Positions 1 to 8,096 of a stretch of 31,777 bases of DNA are shown here, piece by piece (positions within the stretch are counted from its first letter, which is position 1; each line of letters opens with the position of its first letter). The position numbers were made by a program, and so were the translations under genes. The notes beneath the pieces are model-generated. The model made no database searches. It saw only the letters and a list, made by a program, of their open reading frames with translations, and was not told the origin of the DNA. This stretch comes from a candidate division KSB1 bacterium (GTDB lineage: Bacteria; Zhuqueibacterota; JdFR-76; DREG01), in the NCBI GenBank assembly GCA_022566355.1, contig JADFJB010000051.1, positions 1-31,777 of the forward strand. The letters are read 5' to 3'.

Positions 1-1
1 G

Positions 2-208
2 TCACTTCGAGGTCAGGGGGCGATTATATTTCTCAATTTCTCTGATGGAACTGCCACGTTTCAGGCGTTATTAAAAAAGGGGGAAGTGGAAAAAGAACAC
101 TTTACATTATTTAATGAAACTATTGATATAGGAGATTTTATTGAATTCAAGGGTTCATTATTTTTAACAAAAAGAAAAGAAAGGATTATCAATTTAATAT
201 GTCAATAA
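2..208 (+). pseudogene. Truncated lysyl-tRNA synthetase N-terminal OB-fold (5' end off window)
   Basis: Reading frame 2 is open from the window edge to a TAA at 206-208. The peptide contains DGTATFQALLKKGEVE, then DIGDFIEFKGSLFLTKRKE, which matches the anticodon-binding OB-fold of bacterial class II LysRS (the 'GKIQ..lkkdevg....lfk..DiGDfi.v.G.lf.TkrGE' pattern). It then stops after only eight further residues, so the end of the OB-fold and the whole catalytic domain are missing. The stop overlaps the ATG of the following ABC ATPase gene. I read it as a remnant left by a deletion or rearrangement; a free-standing OB-fold protein or an assembly join near the edge are alternatives. Confidence 0.55.
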
Positions 209-1143
209 ATGTTATAGAAATATCTTTGTTAGTAAAAAAATATGATAATGTTAATGCACTGAACGGAATATCACTTAATATTTCAGAAGGAACTATATTT
301 GGGTTTATTGGACCAAATGGTGCAGGAAAAACTACACTGATCAAAATTCTAAGCAGCCTCATCTTACCGTCATCCGGAAAGGCACTTGTAAACGGATTTA
401 ATGTTGTTACAGACAATAAATCGGTTCGCAGATCCATTGGTCTTGTGGTTAGTGACGAACGCAGTTTTTACTGGAGATTAACCGGCAAACAAAATCTTAG
501 GTTTTTTGCCACTTTAAACAACTTATCAAAAGTGACTTATGAAACCAGAATCGAATCAGTTCTCGGGTTATTAGATTTGCATAAAGAAGCTAATAAACCT
601 TTTAAGAATTACTCTACTGGCACGCGGCAAAAGTTTGCAATTGCAAGAGGTTTGCTTACAAATCCAAAGATATTAATCATGGATGAACCCACCCGCAGTT
701 TGGATCGGTCTACTTCGCAAGATTTAAAAAAATTAATCAAAGAAAAAATTGTCGGGGAAGAAAAAAATACAGTGCTGTTAACGACTCACAACATTTATGA
801 AGCTGAAGAACTTGCTGATCGAGTCGGAATTATTCACCAAGGTGAGATCAAAACAATCGGAGCCTTACAGCAAATCCGTAATACGATTAACTTAGAAAAA
901 ATATACAAGATTTCAGTGGAAAATTCGGACACACAATTCAAACACATAATAGAATCTGCAAATTTCAAAGATTCTGTATCCTTTCACAATGTAGAGAACG
1001 GAATATGGGCAATCCAAATTAAAAATGGCAAAGTCGGAATATCGGATATCATTTCGCAAATTGTTAGTTTTAATGGCCGAATTCTGGAGTGCACACATCA
1101 AAAGCCTGATCTTTCGAAAATTTATGATAGGATTGTACAATGA
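199..1143 (+). CDS. ABC exporter ATP-binding protein
   Basis: A 314-residue ATPase of the DrrA/CcmA-like ABC-2 exporter type. It shows Walker A GPNGAGKTT (residues 38-46), a Q-loop-like region followed by WRLTGKQNL, an ABC signature STGTRQ (about 139-144), Walker B ILIMDEP (158-164), and the H-loop in TTHNIYEAE. About 90 residues follow the nucleotide-binding domain, as in drug and polysaccharide exporters. The start ATG overlaps the end of a broken lysS-like frame, and the stop overlaps the ATG of the permease gene (ATGA), so the pair is translationally coupled. It should power export by the next gene product. The substrate is unknown; the PqqD-like gene immediately downstream makes a modified peptide plausible. 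Confidence 0.92.
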   Translation: MSINVIEISLLVKKYDNVNALNGISLNISEGTIFGFIGPNGAGKTTLIKILSSLILPSSGKALVNGFNVVTDNKSVRRSIGLVVSDERSFYWRLTGKQNLRFFATLNNLSKVTYETRIESVLGLLDLHKEANKPFKNYSTGTRQKFAIARGLLTNPKILIMDEPTRSLDRSTSQDLKKLIKEKIVGEEKNTVLLTTHNIYEAEELADRVGIIHQGEIKTIGALQQIRNTINLEKIYKISVENSDTQFKHIIESANFKDSVSFHNVENGIWAIQIKNGKVGISDIISQIVSFNGRILECTHQKPDLSKIYDRIVQ

Positions 1144-1964
1144 GTGAACTCTTATTATCACTTAAAAAACCATTGGCTTTTGCCAAAAGAGATTTTCTAA
1201 TCTCAACTAGTTACCGTTTTGATTTTATTTTTCAGTTTTTAGGAGTGTTATTTTCAATCTTAACATTATACTTCTTATCAAATTTATTTGGATCGAAACC
1301 TCTTGAATCTATTTCAAAATATGGCGGTGATTATTTTTCTTATGTGATCATAGGATTTAGCTTTTCCAGTTACTTAGCCGTTTCATTAAATGGCCTTTCA
1401 AAAAGTATCCGGGAAGCCCAAACCACTGGAACTTTGGAAGCGCTCCTGGTAACACAAACTGAAATACCGACAATCATAATTTCATCATCCATTTATAGCT
1501 TCTTAATTACATCCGTTCATGTAATACTTTTTTTAACAATTGGTGTTGTTTTTTTAGGTATTGATTTTTCCAATGCAAATTATCTTGCCGCTATAATAAT
1601 CTTTTTATTGACAATTATTTCATTCAGTAGTCTCGGAATAATCTCAGCTTCATTTATTATGATTATGAAACGTGGCAATCCTGTCGATTGGTTAGTTACA
1701 GGAATTTCATGGTTGCTAGGCGGTGTTTATTATCCTGTTTCTGTGTTACCGGATTGGTTACAGAAAATTTCATATATGTTGCCAATTACTCATTCACTGG
1801 AAGGGATGCGTATGGCATTATTAAAAGGTAGTTCGATTGGAGAGTTAACGAATAGTGTTATGGCTCTTGGTATATTCTCAATCATTATGCTACCCATAAG
1901 CGTATTATCATTTAGAATGGCAGTACGGCAAGCTAAAATACACGGAAGTTTAACACAATATTAA
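1140..1964 (+). CDS. ABC-2 type transporter permease
   Basis: A 274-residue hydrophobic protein with about six membrane segments, typical of the ABC-2 membrane family. The pattern GTLEALLVTQT after the second membrane segment matches the family's conserved cytoplasmic coupling region ('r.sGTLe.LL.tP'), and GGVYYPVSVLPDWLQ matches the conserved 'sGv.fpv..lP.wlq.is...P.t...e..R' segment near the C-terminus. It overlaps the ATPase gene by four bases, so the two form one exporter (probably two ATPases and two permeases in the inner membrane). Fifteen bases later comes a PqqD-like gene. No substrate specificity can be read from the sequence. Confidence 0.9.
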   Translation: MSELLLSLKKPLAFAKRDFLISTSYRFDFIFQFLGVLFSILTLYFLSNLFGSKPLESISKYGGDYFSYVIIGFSFSSYLAVSLNGLSKSIREAQTTGTLEALLVTQTEIPTIIISSSIYSFLITSVHVILFLTIGVVFLGIDFSNANYLAAIIIFLLTIISFSSLGIISASFIMIMKRGNPVDWLVTGISWLLGGVYYPVSVLPDWLQKISYMLPITHSLEGMRMALLKGSSIGELTNSVMALGIFSIIMLPISVLSFRMAVRQAKIHGSLTQY

Positions 1965-1978
1965 TAAAGGAAGAAAAA

Positions 1979-2257
1979 ATGAATAACGAAGTTAAAAAAT
2001 ACCAGGTCAATTCACAAGTCGTATCTACAGAACTCGAACCGACCGAAGCTGTTCTGCTTCATTTAGACAACCAAAGATATTATACTTTAAATGAAACCGG
2101 TTGGTCGATTTGGAAACATCTAAAAAATGGATTGGCATTACAACAAATCACCAACGAATTACAAAAAGAATTTGATGTGGATCATTCAAAAGCCGAAGAA
2201 AGTGTGCGGGAAATCGTTAGTGAACTTGAATCTGAAAGGCTAATCGAAACTCAATAA
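1979..2257 (+). CDS. PqqD-family protein (RiPP recognition element-like)
   Basis: A 92-residue protein with the PqqD fold signature: a short beta segment with LLHLDNQRYYTLNETGWSIW ('..vlld...g.yy.Ln.tg..iw..l'), followed by a winged-helix-like stretch of helices. PqqD proteins bind leader peptides of ribosomally made, modified peptides and present them to maturation enzymes; in lasso-type clusters the equivalent is the B1 protein. The start is well supported by AAAGGAAG seven bases before the ATG. It lies 14 bases after the exporter permease, so it is in the exporter operon. No radical SAM, asparagine-synthetase-like cyclase or B2 protease gene is present in the window, and no convincing precursor peptide was found, so the pathway is incomplete here. 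Confidence 0.85.
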   Translation: MNNEVKKYQVNSQVVSTELEPTEAVLLHLDNQRYYTLNETGWSIWKHLKNGLALQQITNELQKEFDVDHSKAEESVREIVSELESERLIETQ

Positions 2258-2292
2258 GATCAGTACAGATATTAAAACTGGATACAAAAGAA

Positions 2293-2572
2293 ATGCCCCA
2301 TCTTAATGAAACTTTAATTAATAACATCCAGATTAGACCGCTTCATTAAACGATCTTAGCGCTATAACGGATCTTCACAAAAAAGAAAGACTATATCATC
2401 AACAGTTTGATCCATTATTTGAACTTTCTCCTGAATTTGACCATTAAACTTTTTTTGTAAATCTCTGCAGAATGCAAGTGATTTGATCCTTGTTGCAGAA
2501 ACGACAACCAAGGTGATTGCTTATGTTTATGTTCGAATTCTAAAAGAACTATTGATATACCCAAAAATCAAA
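2293..2572 (+). pseudogene. GNAT acetyltransferase, N-terminal half (decayed)
   Basis: Three frames must be joined to read this relic. Frame 1 from the ATG at 2293 gives NIQIRPLH. Frame 3 from 2346 gives LNDLSAITDLHKKERLYHQQ and FDPLFELSPEFDH, then a TAA. Frame 2 from 2447 gives SLQNASDLILVAETTTKVIA and YVYVRILKE. Together these are the N-terminal half of a GNAT-fold N-acetyltransferase ('IR....Dl..i..l...yh.qfdp.feL.p....f...l.....lilVAe..gkviGYv..ri'). The acetyl-CoA-binding half is missing here but appears on the same strand at about 3690-3926, beyond a formyltransferase gene. This fills most of the otherwise empty gap between PqqD and the formyltransferase. Confidence 0.75.
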
Positions 2573-2586
2573 ATGGAAAAGGCATC

Positions 2587-3600
2587 ATGCTCAAAGTCCT
2601 GTTGATTTCAAACTGGTACCACTGGCGCATCCATGCACTCAAGCGGATTGCCGTGAGCGGCCACCAGCCGATTGGGATCGTTATCTATCCTTCAAGAGAG
2701 TGGACCCAAGCTTTACCGAAACTTGTGCGCGGCTTACTGGCGTACTCAAATAAAGCACGTTCACTTGCGACCAGTTTTTTGTCGCCGGAATCACTTGAGC
2801 AAATCAAGCTCGCACACAGTGCAAGCAGGCTCGGAGCGTCTGTACTTGAGGTTGCGGATATCAACCGGCATGACGCTCGGTCACACATTCGCCAGCTTGC
2901 CCCAGACGTTATCCTTACTTTTGCCTGGCCCAGAAAATTTGGTGCGGAACTGCTGGCAATCCCGGCGCTCGGCTGCATCAATTGCCACCCCTCTCTCCTG
3001 CCCCGCCATCGCGGACTGCACCCCATCTCGGCTGCAATTCTCGCCAACGATAACGAAACGGGCGTGACCTTTCACTTAATGAGTGAAGTGTATGACTCCG
3101 GCGACATGCTTCTGCAAAAGACCACGCCGATTGCACCTGATGAAACCGGCCTATCCCTTCTGAACAAATGCGGTAAGCTCGCAACCGACGCTTTGCCAGA
3201 GTTACTGGATGGTCTGGCCTCTGGCTCACTGCAGCCAATACCACAGGACGACTCGCTGGCTACGGAAACGCCAAAACTGGCCGCCAATGACGCTGTTGTA
3301 AACTGGACCCTGCCCGCCGCGGAAATCGAGTGGCAAACTCGTGCGCTCTACCCTTGGTTTGTACGGCGAACATATCACGACAATGAAGCGATTACCTTTC
3401 GAAAATGCGAAGTGGCAGAGAATAGCATTTCTGCTGTGCCCGGCCAGATTCTTGGCAGCTCTGCCTGCCATTTGGCCATTGCAACCGGGAATGACGCCAT
3501 TATCATCACTGAACCTCAGATCGATGGTTTAACCAAAAGGCAGTCGCGACGCTACCTGCGGAACCATGTAAAAGTGGGCAAAATTCTGCAAGAGCGGTAG
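2587..3600 (+). CDS. Formyltransferase-domain protein, Fmt-like
   Basis: A 337-residue protein of the methionyl-tRNA formyltransferase / 10-formyltetrahydrofolate-dependent formyltransferase family. The catalytic signature is intact: NCHPSLLPRHRG gives Asn132 and His134, and ETGVTFHLMSEVYDSGDMLL gives Asp170, with the same 36-residue His-Asp spacing as E. coli Fmt (N106/H108/D144). The C-terminal third has the 'W...a.ei....RA..PwP' type segment (WTLPAAEIEWQTRALYPW), so a C-terminal Fmt-like domain is present. GGAAAAGG lies shortly before the ATG. Its base composition is clearly GC-richer than both flanks, and it sits between the two halves of a GNAT pseudogene, which suggests arrival by transfer. 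It may be a second Fmt or a sugar/amine N-formyltransferase; the true initiator-tRNA enzyme is probably elsewhere. Confidence 0.85.
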   Translation: MLKVLLISNWYHWRIHALKRIAVSGHQPIGIVIYPSREWTQALPKLVRGLLAYSNKARSLATSFLSPESLEQIKLAHSASRLGASVLEVADINRHDARSHIRQLAPDVILTFAWPRKFGAELLAIPALGCINCHPSLLPRHRGLHPISAAILANDNETGVTFHLMSEVYDSGDMLLQKTTPIAPDETGLSLLNKCGKLATDALPELLDGLASGSLQPIPQDDSLATETPKLAANDAVVNWTLPAAEIEWQTRALYPWFVRRTYHDNEAITFRKCEVAENSISAVPGQILGSSACHLAIATGNDAIIITEPQIDGLTKRQSRRYLRNHVKVGKILQER

Positions 3601-3689
3601 TTTCTGTCAGTCTCAGTCGCTATGCTTCCTCAGTCCGGCCACATCATCGGTACTTAACATTTTACGGGCGTTTACAACTAACCTACTTC

Positions 3690-3926
3690 ATACACAAAAC
3701 CTTCGAAATGAATTTTTTAAAAGACAGAGGACTGCTGATGGATTGCCCAATTGGGGAAGCACAAGCATTGGTACTCTACAATTGAAAGAAAGTTTAGAAT
3801 GACTTAAAGCACAAAAAGTTCATTTCCTGGATTTGGATATCCACATCCTAAACAAGGGTGGAAATTCAATTCTGGCAGCAAAATGGTTTTAAAACATTTA
3901 AATTGATGATGCGCAAAAAACTATAA
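3690..3926 (+). pseudogene. GNAT acetyltransferase, C-terminal half (decayed)
   Basis: The frame running through 3755-3860 reads SIGTLQLKESLE, an in-frame TGA (3800-3802, where Trp is expected), then LKAQKVHFLDLDIHILNKGG. After a one-base frameshift near 3862-3868 it continues IQFWQQNGFKTFKLMMRKKL and ends with TAA at 3924-3926. This is the second half of a GNAT domain: the end of the acetyl-CoA loop and helix ('GIGt.LL..sl.WlK..g'), then the '..v..Nk.ai.Fy...GFk.f...M.k.l' terminus. It matches in subtype and strand the N-terminal half at 2293-2572, so the two are best read as one gene interrupted by the formyltransferase segment. The left edge is approximate. Confidence 0.72.
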
Positions 3927-3934
3927 TTGAAAAT

Positions 3935-5143
3935 TTATTTTTTCTTTAAAGAAAACACAAACCCAAACCCATATTGAGAGATCAACCTGATTGGTTTCAC
4001 TACAAAATATAGAAATGAAAGGAATGAAGGAAGAGAAAGAAAATAGCGGTCTTTTTCATTTGGAGTTAAGACCCAGTGTGTATTGCGAGCTAGAATTACA
4101 ATCTTATCACGATAACGTTCTCTTGCCTTAATCCTGAACAAGGGGGTTTTGTGGGTACCATAATCGGACATTGTAAATAACCACTTATAAACCTGTTGAG
4201 CAAGCGAATGCACAGCACGATTTGATTGTAATAATGATTTTATTTGATCGGGTAATTGAGCGCCAAGAAGGTCGTTAGCCAGGAAAAGACCCAGTGAAAG
4301 CACCCTTTCGCCACCAATACTTTTAGCTAACTTCAGAATACAATTCAAATCCACTTCAGGATTTGCTTCAATTAATTTAGAGATGTCACAGATCCACTTT
4401 AATCTTTTCCAATTATGTTTTGTCCCATGAATACAATGGATGATAAACAAATCCTCAGACGACAAGTTAAGAACTGTTGCCCCAGCGAATGATATCTTAT
4501 GCGTGTTCTCCCATAACTTATCCAGGTCCAGGGGGAAATGGTAAATTTTTGATATAATATCCCAGTGAAGCTCTACCCTGATACGGCCCTCTTCTTTTAA
4601 GAACTCAAAATCATTTCTTTCTATAAGATAAACCTCTTCATTTATTTCTATTTTTTTTAATAAATTATATTTGTTTGAAAGTAAAAGGCTTTTGGCTTTT
4701 AACACATTCTTTTTCCGTACCAATATGTCCAAATCAACAAATTGTCTCAGCGATAAACTTCCGTAAACCGATTCTGCAAAGACCGGTCCTTTCAAAGGAA
4801 TTGCTTCTATCCCGTTTGATTCAAATAAATCCATTATCTTTAGCAACTCTCCTGTCAGAATAAGATTACGTTGTACGTTTGCTAAATATTGTTCTTTAAG
4901 GTGATTCATCTCCTTAACGGGAACAGAATCTTGAGCAATGTTTTTCAAATTAGTATAAATGATTGGCAAAACTCCATGTAGCGCTACTATGCGATGAAAA
5001 TAGTCCCAATCTATCTTTTGAGTAAGCAATTCCTTGATGTCAAGAGCATTCTTTTGATCCATATGAGACTTAAGGCAAGCTATTAGTAGCTTGTGTTCAG
5101 GACGGGTATTTAAAATAGTTTTTAAATTTTTCAACCGAGTCAT
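3935..5143 (-). CDS. Nucleotidyltransferase family protein (PF14907-like)
   Basis: A 402-residue protein resembling the 'uncharacterised nucleotidyltransferase' family. The core is LFESNGIEAIPLKGPVFAES followed by VYGSLSLRQFVDLDILVRKK, where the G-S and D-x-D (DLDIL) correspond to the metal-binding nucleotidyltransferase motif, and RVELHWDI supplies the later conserved segment. Helical regions flank it on both sides. This family often sits in lasso-peptide and other PqqD-containing RiPP clusters, where its reaction is not well defined; the nearby PqqD and exporter genes fit that context, although this gene is convergent to them. No strong ribosome-binding site precedes the ATG. Its substrate cannot be told from sequence. 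Confidence 0.8.
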   Translation of the reverse strand: MTRLKNLKTILNTRPEHKLLIACLKSHMDQKNALDIKELLTQKIDWDYFHRIVALHGVLPIIYTNLKNIAQDSVPVKEMNHLKEQYLANVQRNLILTGELLKIMDLFESNGIEAIPLKGPVFAESVYGSLSLRQFVDLDILVRKKNVLKAKSLLLSNKYNLLKKIEINEEVYLIERNDFEFLKEEGRIRVELHWDIISKIYHFPLDLDKLWENTHKISFAGATVLNLSSEDLFIIHCIHGTKHNWKRLKWICDISKLIEANPEVDLNCILKLAKSIGGERVLSLGLFLANDLLGAQLPDQIKSLLQSNRAVHSLAQQVYKWLFTMSDYGTHKTPLFRIKARERYRDKIVILARNTHWVLTPNEKDRYFLSLPSFLSFLYFVVKPIRLISQYGFGFVFSLKKK

Positions 5144-5230
5144 TTAAATATTATCGACTTAAAAATAGCTTATCAAAAGTTCTGAAATAGGTTTTCAGAG
5201 TAAGGACTAATCAATTCCCATCGTTTAAAC

Positions 5231-7216
5231 TTACTTTAAAAACACTGCTTTTTTTATCGCAGTAAATCTACCGGCTTCTAATTTAAAAAAATATATTCCC
5301 GAGCTTAAGGATTTTGCATTCCACTCGATGGTGTAGGTTCCGGTCTTCTGCTTTTCTTCAATAAGATTAGACACCCATTTTCCATTGAGATCTAAAATCT
5401 GCAAACTCACATTTGTGTCTTCCGGAATATGGTATCGAATTGCTGTAATCGGATTAAACGGATTCGGATAATTTTGCCAAAGCGTAATTGTAACTGGTAC
5501 AGAATCAATTTTTATTTCACGAGAATATTCGAAAGAACCATCACTGTTAATTTGTTTTAAACGGTAGAAATAGGTAGTACCTGGCATTAGGTTTTGATCC
5601 AGAAAAGTATATTCGTTTAGGTTTGCAGTCGTTCCACTCCCCTTTACAAATCCTATTTTGTCCCAGGATCCATTTTCACTTTTTCGTTCAACAACAAATC
5701 CATAATTGTTTGTCTCGGACAAAGTAGTCCAAAATAATTCTACTGTATTATCTTTGAATTTTGCTGAAAATGTGCTTAACTCCACAGGCACAGTATTGGT
5801 TCGCGGTTTGCTAGGATCAACAATGTGGTACCACATTGTGTCTTTTAAACCTGCTTGATCCATTGCAATAGCTTGGAAATAGAATGATCTGCTAGGTTGG
5901 GTTGATGTGGCAGAGATAATTACGATCGAATCTTGCTGAAGAGATACAAAATCCAATTCATTCAACAAAGAGTATGTGACTTCTCCTCCAAGAGATGAAA
6001 CTCTAAGCGTATCCCGCTGTGTCTCTTCGTTTATGCGAAATGACCGTCCGGCAAGAGGTGCAAATCGCGGCCGAAATACTGTATTCTCCCCCACCTCAAA
6101 ATCAACTTGCTTTTTTACGGATACATCAACACTTATTGTGGCTGTCCACCTACCATAATCGGTTGGGAATACATTTTGCGCGAAATTCCAATCCAAATAA
6201 TACCATGCTCTTTGAGCTTTATCCGGAAGCGTAAAGCTCGATTGATCAAACAGCGAATTATCAGAACGACGGACTCTTAATGTAAAAGCATCACCCGCCT
6301 GGCCCTGAACCTGTAGCCAAACGATAATAACTGTTTCATCTTTTCCAAATACTTCCGGTTGAGACAGTCTCTCTTTAAATAGATCAAAAGAAATATAATT
6401 TTCATCTCCACCGGCAGAAGCCCTGGTTGTTACCCCCATATCGTAAATTCTGATCGGATCATTCCCCACATACGGCTCCTGGTTCTGCCAAAGACTTGGT
6501 AGCGTATTTAAGGTTCCCTGCCATGGATCACGCTTCTGCCAAATTCCGTTGATGTATTCCCCAACTTCAAAATGTAAATGCGCCTCTGTTGAATTACCTG
6601 AACTACCGGCAAGTCCGAGCACATCACCTTTTTCAATTGTTTCACCTTCTTCAACCGTAACAGAATTCTTTCGAAAATGAACGTACCAGGCATGAGTTCC
6701 ATCATCATGTTGAACAATGACTCTATTTCCAAAATCGGGATATGGCGGTTTGGTGTTTCGGTCTTGTTTAGAAAAAACGGTTTCAACCACAGTCCCATCT
6801 GCAGCTGCAACGATTTTCATGCCACGATCCATTGCTCGAAAATTGAAAAGGGTCACATCAGTCCCTTGGTGTCCATTGTAGGTATGAGGATTACCCATGT
6901 AATCAGCAAAAGTGTTTGAATTGTCATCATCGACATAGTTGAACAAAAATAAACCATCGTGTAATTGGTTAATAAGCGGCCAGTCAAATAATGGGTAATT
7001 AATTTTTTGTATTGCATTTGAAGATGTTCTGTATCTTCCTATTTTTTGCCAAAATGTAGCATGGTTAATAATTGGCAAGCAGTTGAATTCATATTCCTTT
7101 GGGTTCACTATTTTTACGGATTGGTGAGAATTAAAAGGATAGGTTTGGCTATTAACCGGATTTGATACCAGGCTCATCGAGAGGTATAAAATGAAGAGGG
7201 CTGTTTTACCAATCAA
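5231..7216 (-). CDS. Secreted M23-family peptidase with type IX-style sorting domain
   Basis: A 661-residue exported protein. A Sec signal (about residues 1-23) is followed by an M23 (lysostaphin-like) domain with HQGTD (His116 and Asp120), WYVHF (His180) and AHLHFE (His213, His215), giving the full zinc and catalytic set. Such enzymes cut glycine-containing peptide cross-links or other secreted peptides. Residues about 470-570 form a fibronectin-like segment (VELFWTTLSETNNYGFVVER), and the end (from NYPNPFNP, about 580-661) is the FlgD-like sorting domain seen in the FCB group. The start is a TTG with AAGGAG seven bases upstream; no in-frame ATG precedes the hydrophobic core. It is transcribed alone, divergent from a broken toxin-antitoxin pair. 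Confidence 0.9.
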   Translation of the reverse strand: MIGKTALFILYLSMSLVSNPVNSQTYPFNSHQSVKIVNPKEYEFNCLPIINHATFWQKIGRYRTSSNAIQKINYPLFDWPLINQLHDGLFLFNYVDDDNSNTFADYMGNPHTYNGHQGTDVTLFNFRAMDRGMKIVAAADGTVVETVFSKQDRNTKPPYPDFGNRVIVQHDDGTHAWYVHFRKNSVTVEEGETIEKGDVLGLAGSSGNSTEAHLHFEVGEYINGIWQKRDPWQGTLNTLPSLWQNQEPYVGNDPIRIYDMGVTTRASAGGDENYISFDLFKERLSQPEVFGKDETVIIVWLQVQGQAGDAFTLRVRRSDNSLFDQSSFTLPDKAQRAWYYLDWNFAQNVFPTDYGRWTATISVDVSVKKQVDFEVGENTVFRPRFAPLAGRSFRINEETQRDTLRVSSLGGEVTYSLLNELDFVSLQQDSIVIISATSTQPSRSFYFQAIAMDQAGLKDTMWYHIVDPSKPRTNTVPVELSTFSAKFKDNTVELFWTTLSETNNYGFVVERKSENGSWDKIGFVKGSGTTANLNEYTFLDQNLMPGTTYFYRLKQINSDGSFEYSREIKIDSVPVTITLWQNYPNPFNPITAIRYHIPEDTNVSLQILDLNGKWVSNLIEEKQKTGTYTIEWNAKSLSSGIYFFKLEAGRFTAIKKAVFLK

Positions 7217-7362
7217 AAAAAAGCTCCTTAACGTTTAATGTACAGTTAACTTTTATAGCAAAAATTATGCAAAAGTAGCTTCGCATTGAGAATCCTATGA
7301 TTGGATTTCAAACAAAAACATAACAAATTGATTATTGCAATTTTTTTAATATTTTTCCCATA

Positions 7363-7368
7363 AAGGAT
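7363..7368 (+). promoter_or_regulatory. Ribosome-binding site of the relic antitoxin
   Basis: AAAGGA lies five bases before the GTG at 7374. It supports translation starting at that GTG rather than at the downstream TTG (7433), and therefore that the antitoxin once had the usual N-terminal AbrB strand pair. Confidence 0.5.
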
Positions 7369-7373
7369 TCGTA

Positions 7374-7630
7374 GTGATAACCAAAATCGACAATTTTGGA
7401 AGAATACTTATCCCCAAAAGATAAGAAAAAAATTGGGATTAGAACCAGGAGAGAAAATAAGCATCGAAACAACTAGAAAAAAAATTATTCTCAAAGCAAA
7501 CCAAGAAAATAAAGCGAATCAAAAAAACCTAAAAAGTTTTGAAAAGCTTCTTGCGTTTAACCAACAGTTTCAACTTACAGTCGATCCTAACATAGATCTA
7601 TCAGAACTGACCAATGAGATAAATAAGTGA
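7374..7630 (+). pseudogene. AbrB/MazE-like antitoxin, frameshifted
   Basis: From the GTG the frame reads VITKIDNFGRILIPKR and stops at TAA (7422-7424). The adjacent frame continues exactly in family register as IRKKLGLEPGEKISIETTRK and runs to the TGA at 7628-7630. Joined, they give a complete SpoVT/AbrB DNA-binding domain ('..d..GRi.IPk.iRkkLgl.pGdk..i....~iil') with a polar tail that would hold the toxin-binding region. A single missing base at about 7419-7420 explains the break. The TGA overlaps a GTG that begins a PIN-like toxin relic, the usual tight arrangement of AbrB-type vapBC pairs. If the lost base were a sequencing error the antitoxin would be intact, but the toxin is damaged several times as well. 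Confidence 0.75.
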
Positions 7631-8029
7631 TATATTTTGATACAGATGTAATTATTCATTCAATAATAATTTAAGACAAAGAAAAGCATATTGTATCTAT
7701 CGACATCATTAAAAAAGCAATAAAAAATGGCAGTTTTTTTTCTCATTTTTAGTATTACAAAAAATTGCTTTTGCATTAAGTAAATTGGGATTTTCAAATC
7801 ATTTCATAGAGCACAACATAACAAGTTTTCTAAGTTTAACTTCTTTTCAATATTCTGAAATGCAATTTTCCAGAGCATGTATGTTGGCAAATAAAATCGG
7901 ATTCAATCATTAACGATTGTATTCATACTTCTATTGCACGAACAATTTTGTGATGAATTGATCACTTATAACAAAAGTGATTTTAGAAAATTAAGGTCAC
8001 ATTCAAATTTAAAAATAACTATTCTATAA
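7627..8029 (+). pseudogene. PIN-domain (VapC-like) toxin relic
   Basis: This appears only when frames are joined. From the GTG (7627): VIYFDTDVIIHSIII, a stop at 7672-7674, then DKEKHIVSIDIIKKAIKNGS. A second frame gives LVLQKIAFALSKLGFSNHFI and SLTSFQYSEMQFSRACMLAN, ending at NKIGFNH. Two further shifts give INDCIHTSIA, then EQFCDELITYNKSDFRKL, ending with a TAA at 8027-8029. The first Asp (YFDTDV), the later acidic position in NDCIHTSIA and the terminal 'liTyNksDF' block correspond to the PIN ribonuclease metal-binding residues. At least three frameshifts and one internal stop make the gene inactive. It accounts for the otherwise empty 400 bases before the M55 gene. Confidence 0.72.
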
Positions 8030-8096
8030 TCTAGAGACACAGGACTAACTTTGAAATTGAATCTTCCACCAAAACCAGCTAATAAGCTCAATAATC

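Noticed and set aside
2293-2349. An 18-codon open frame after PqqD that could be a RiPP precursor peptide
   Set aside because: Its end (NIQIRPLH) continues across a one-base shift into GNAT sequence, so it is the start of the acetyltransferase relic; it also lacks a ribosome-binding site.
7433-7630. A 65-residue stand-alone protein starting at TTG
   Set aside because: It is the C-terminal part of a frameshifted AbrB-like antitoxin whose N-terminal strands precede it in another frame with their own ribosome-binding site.
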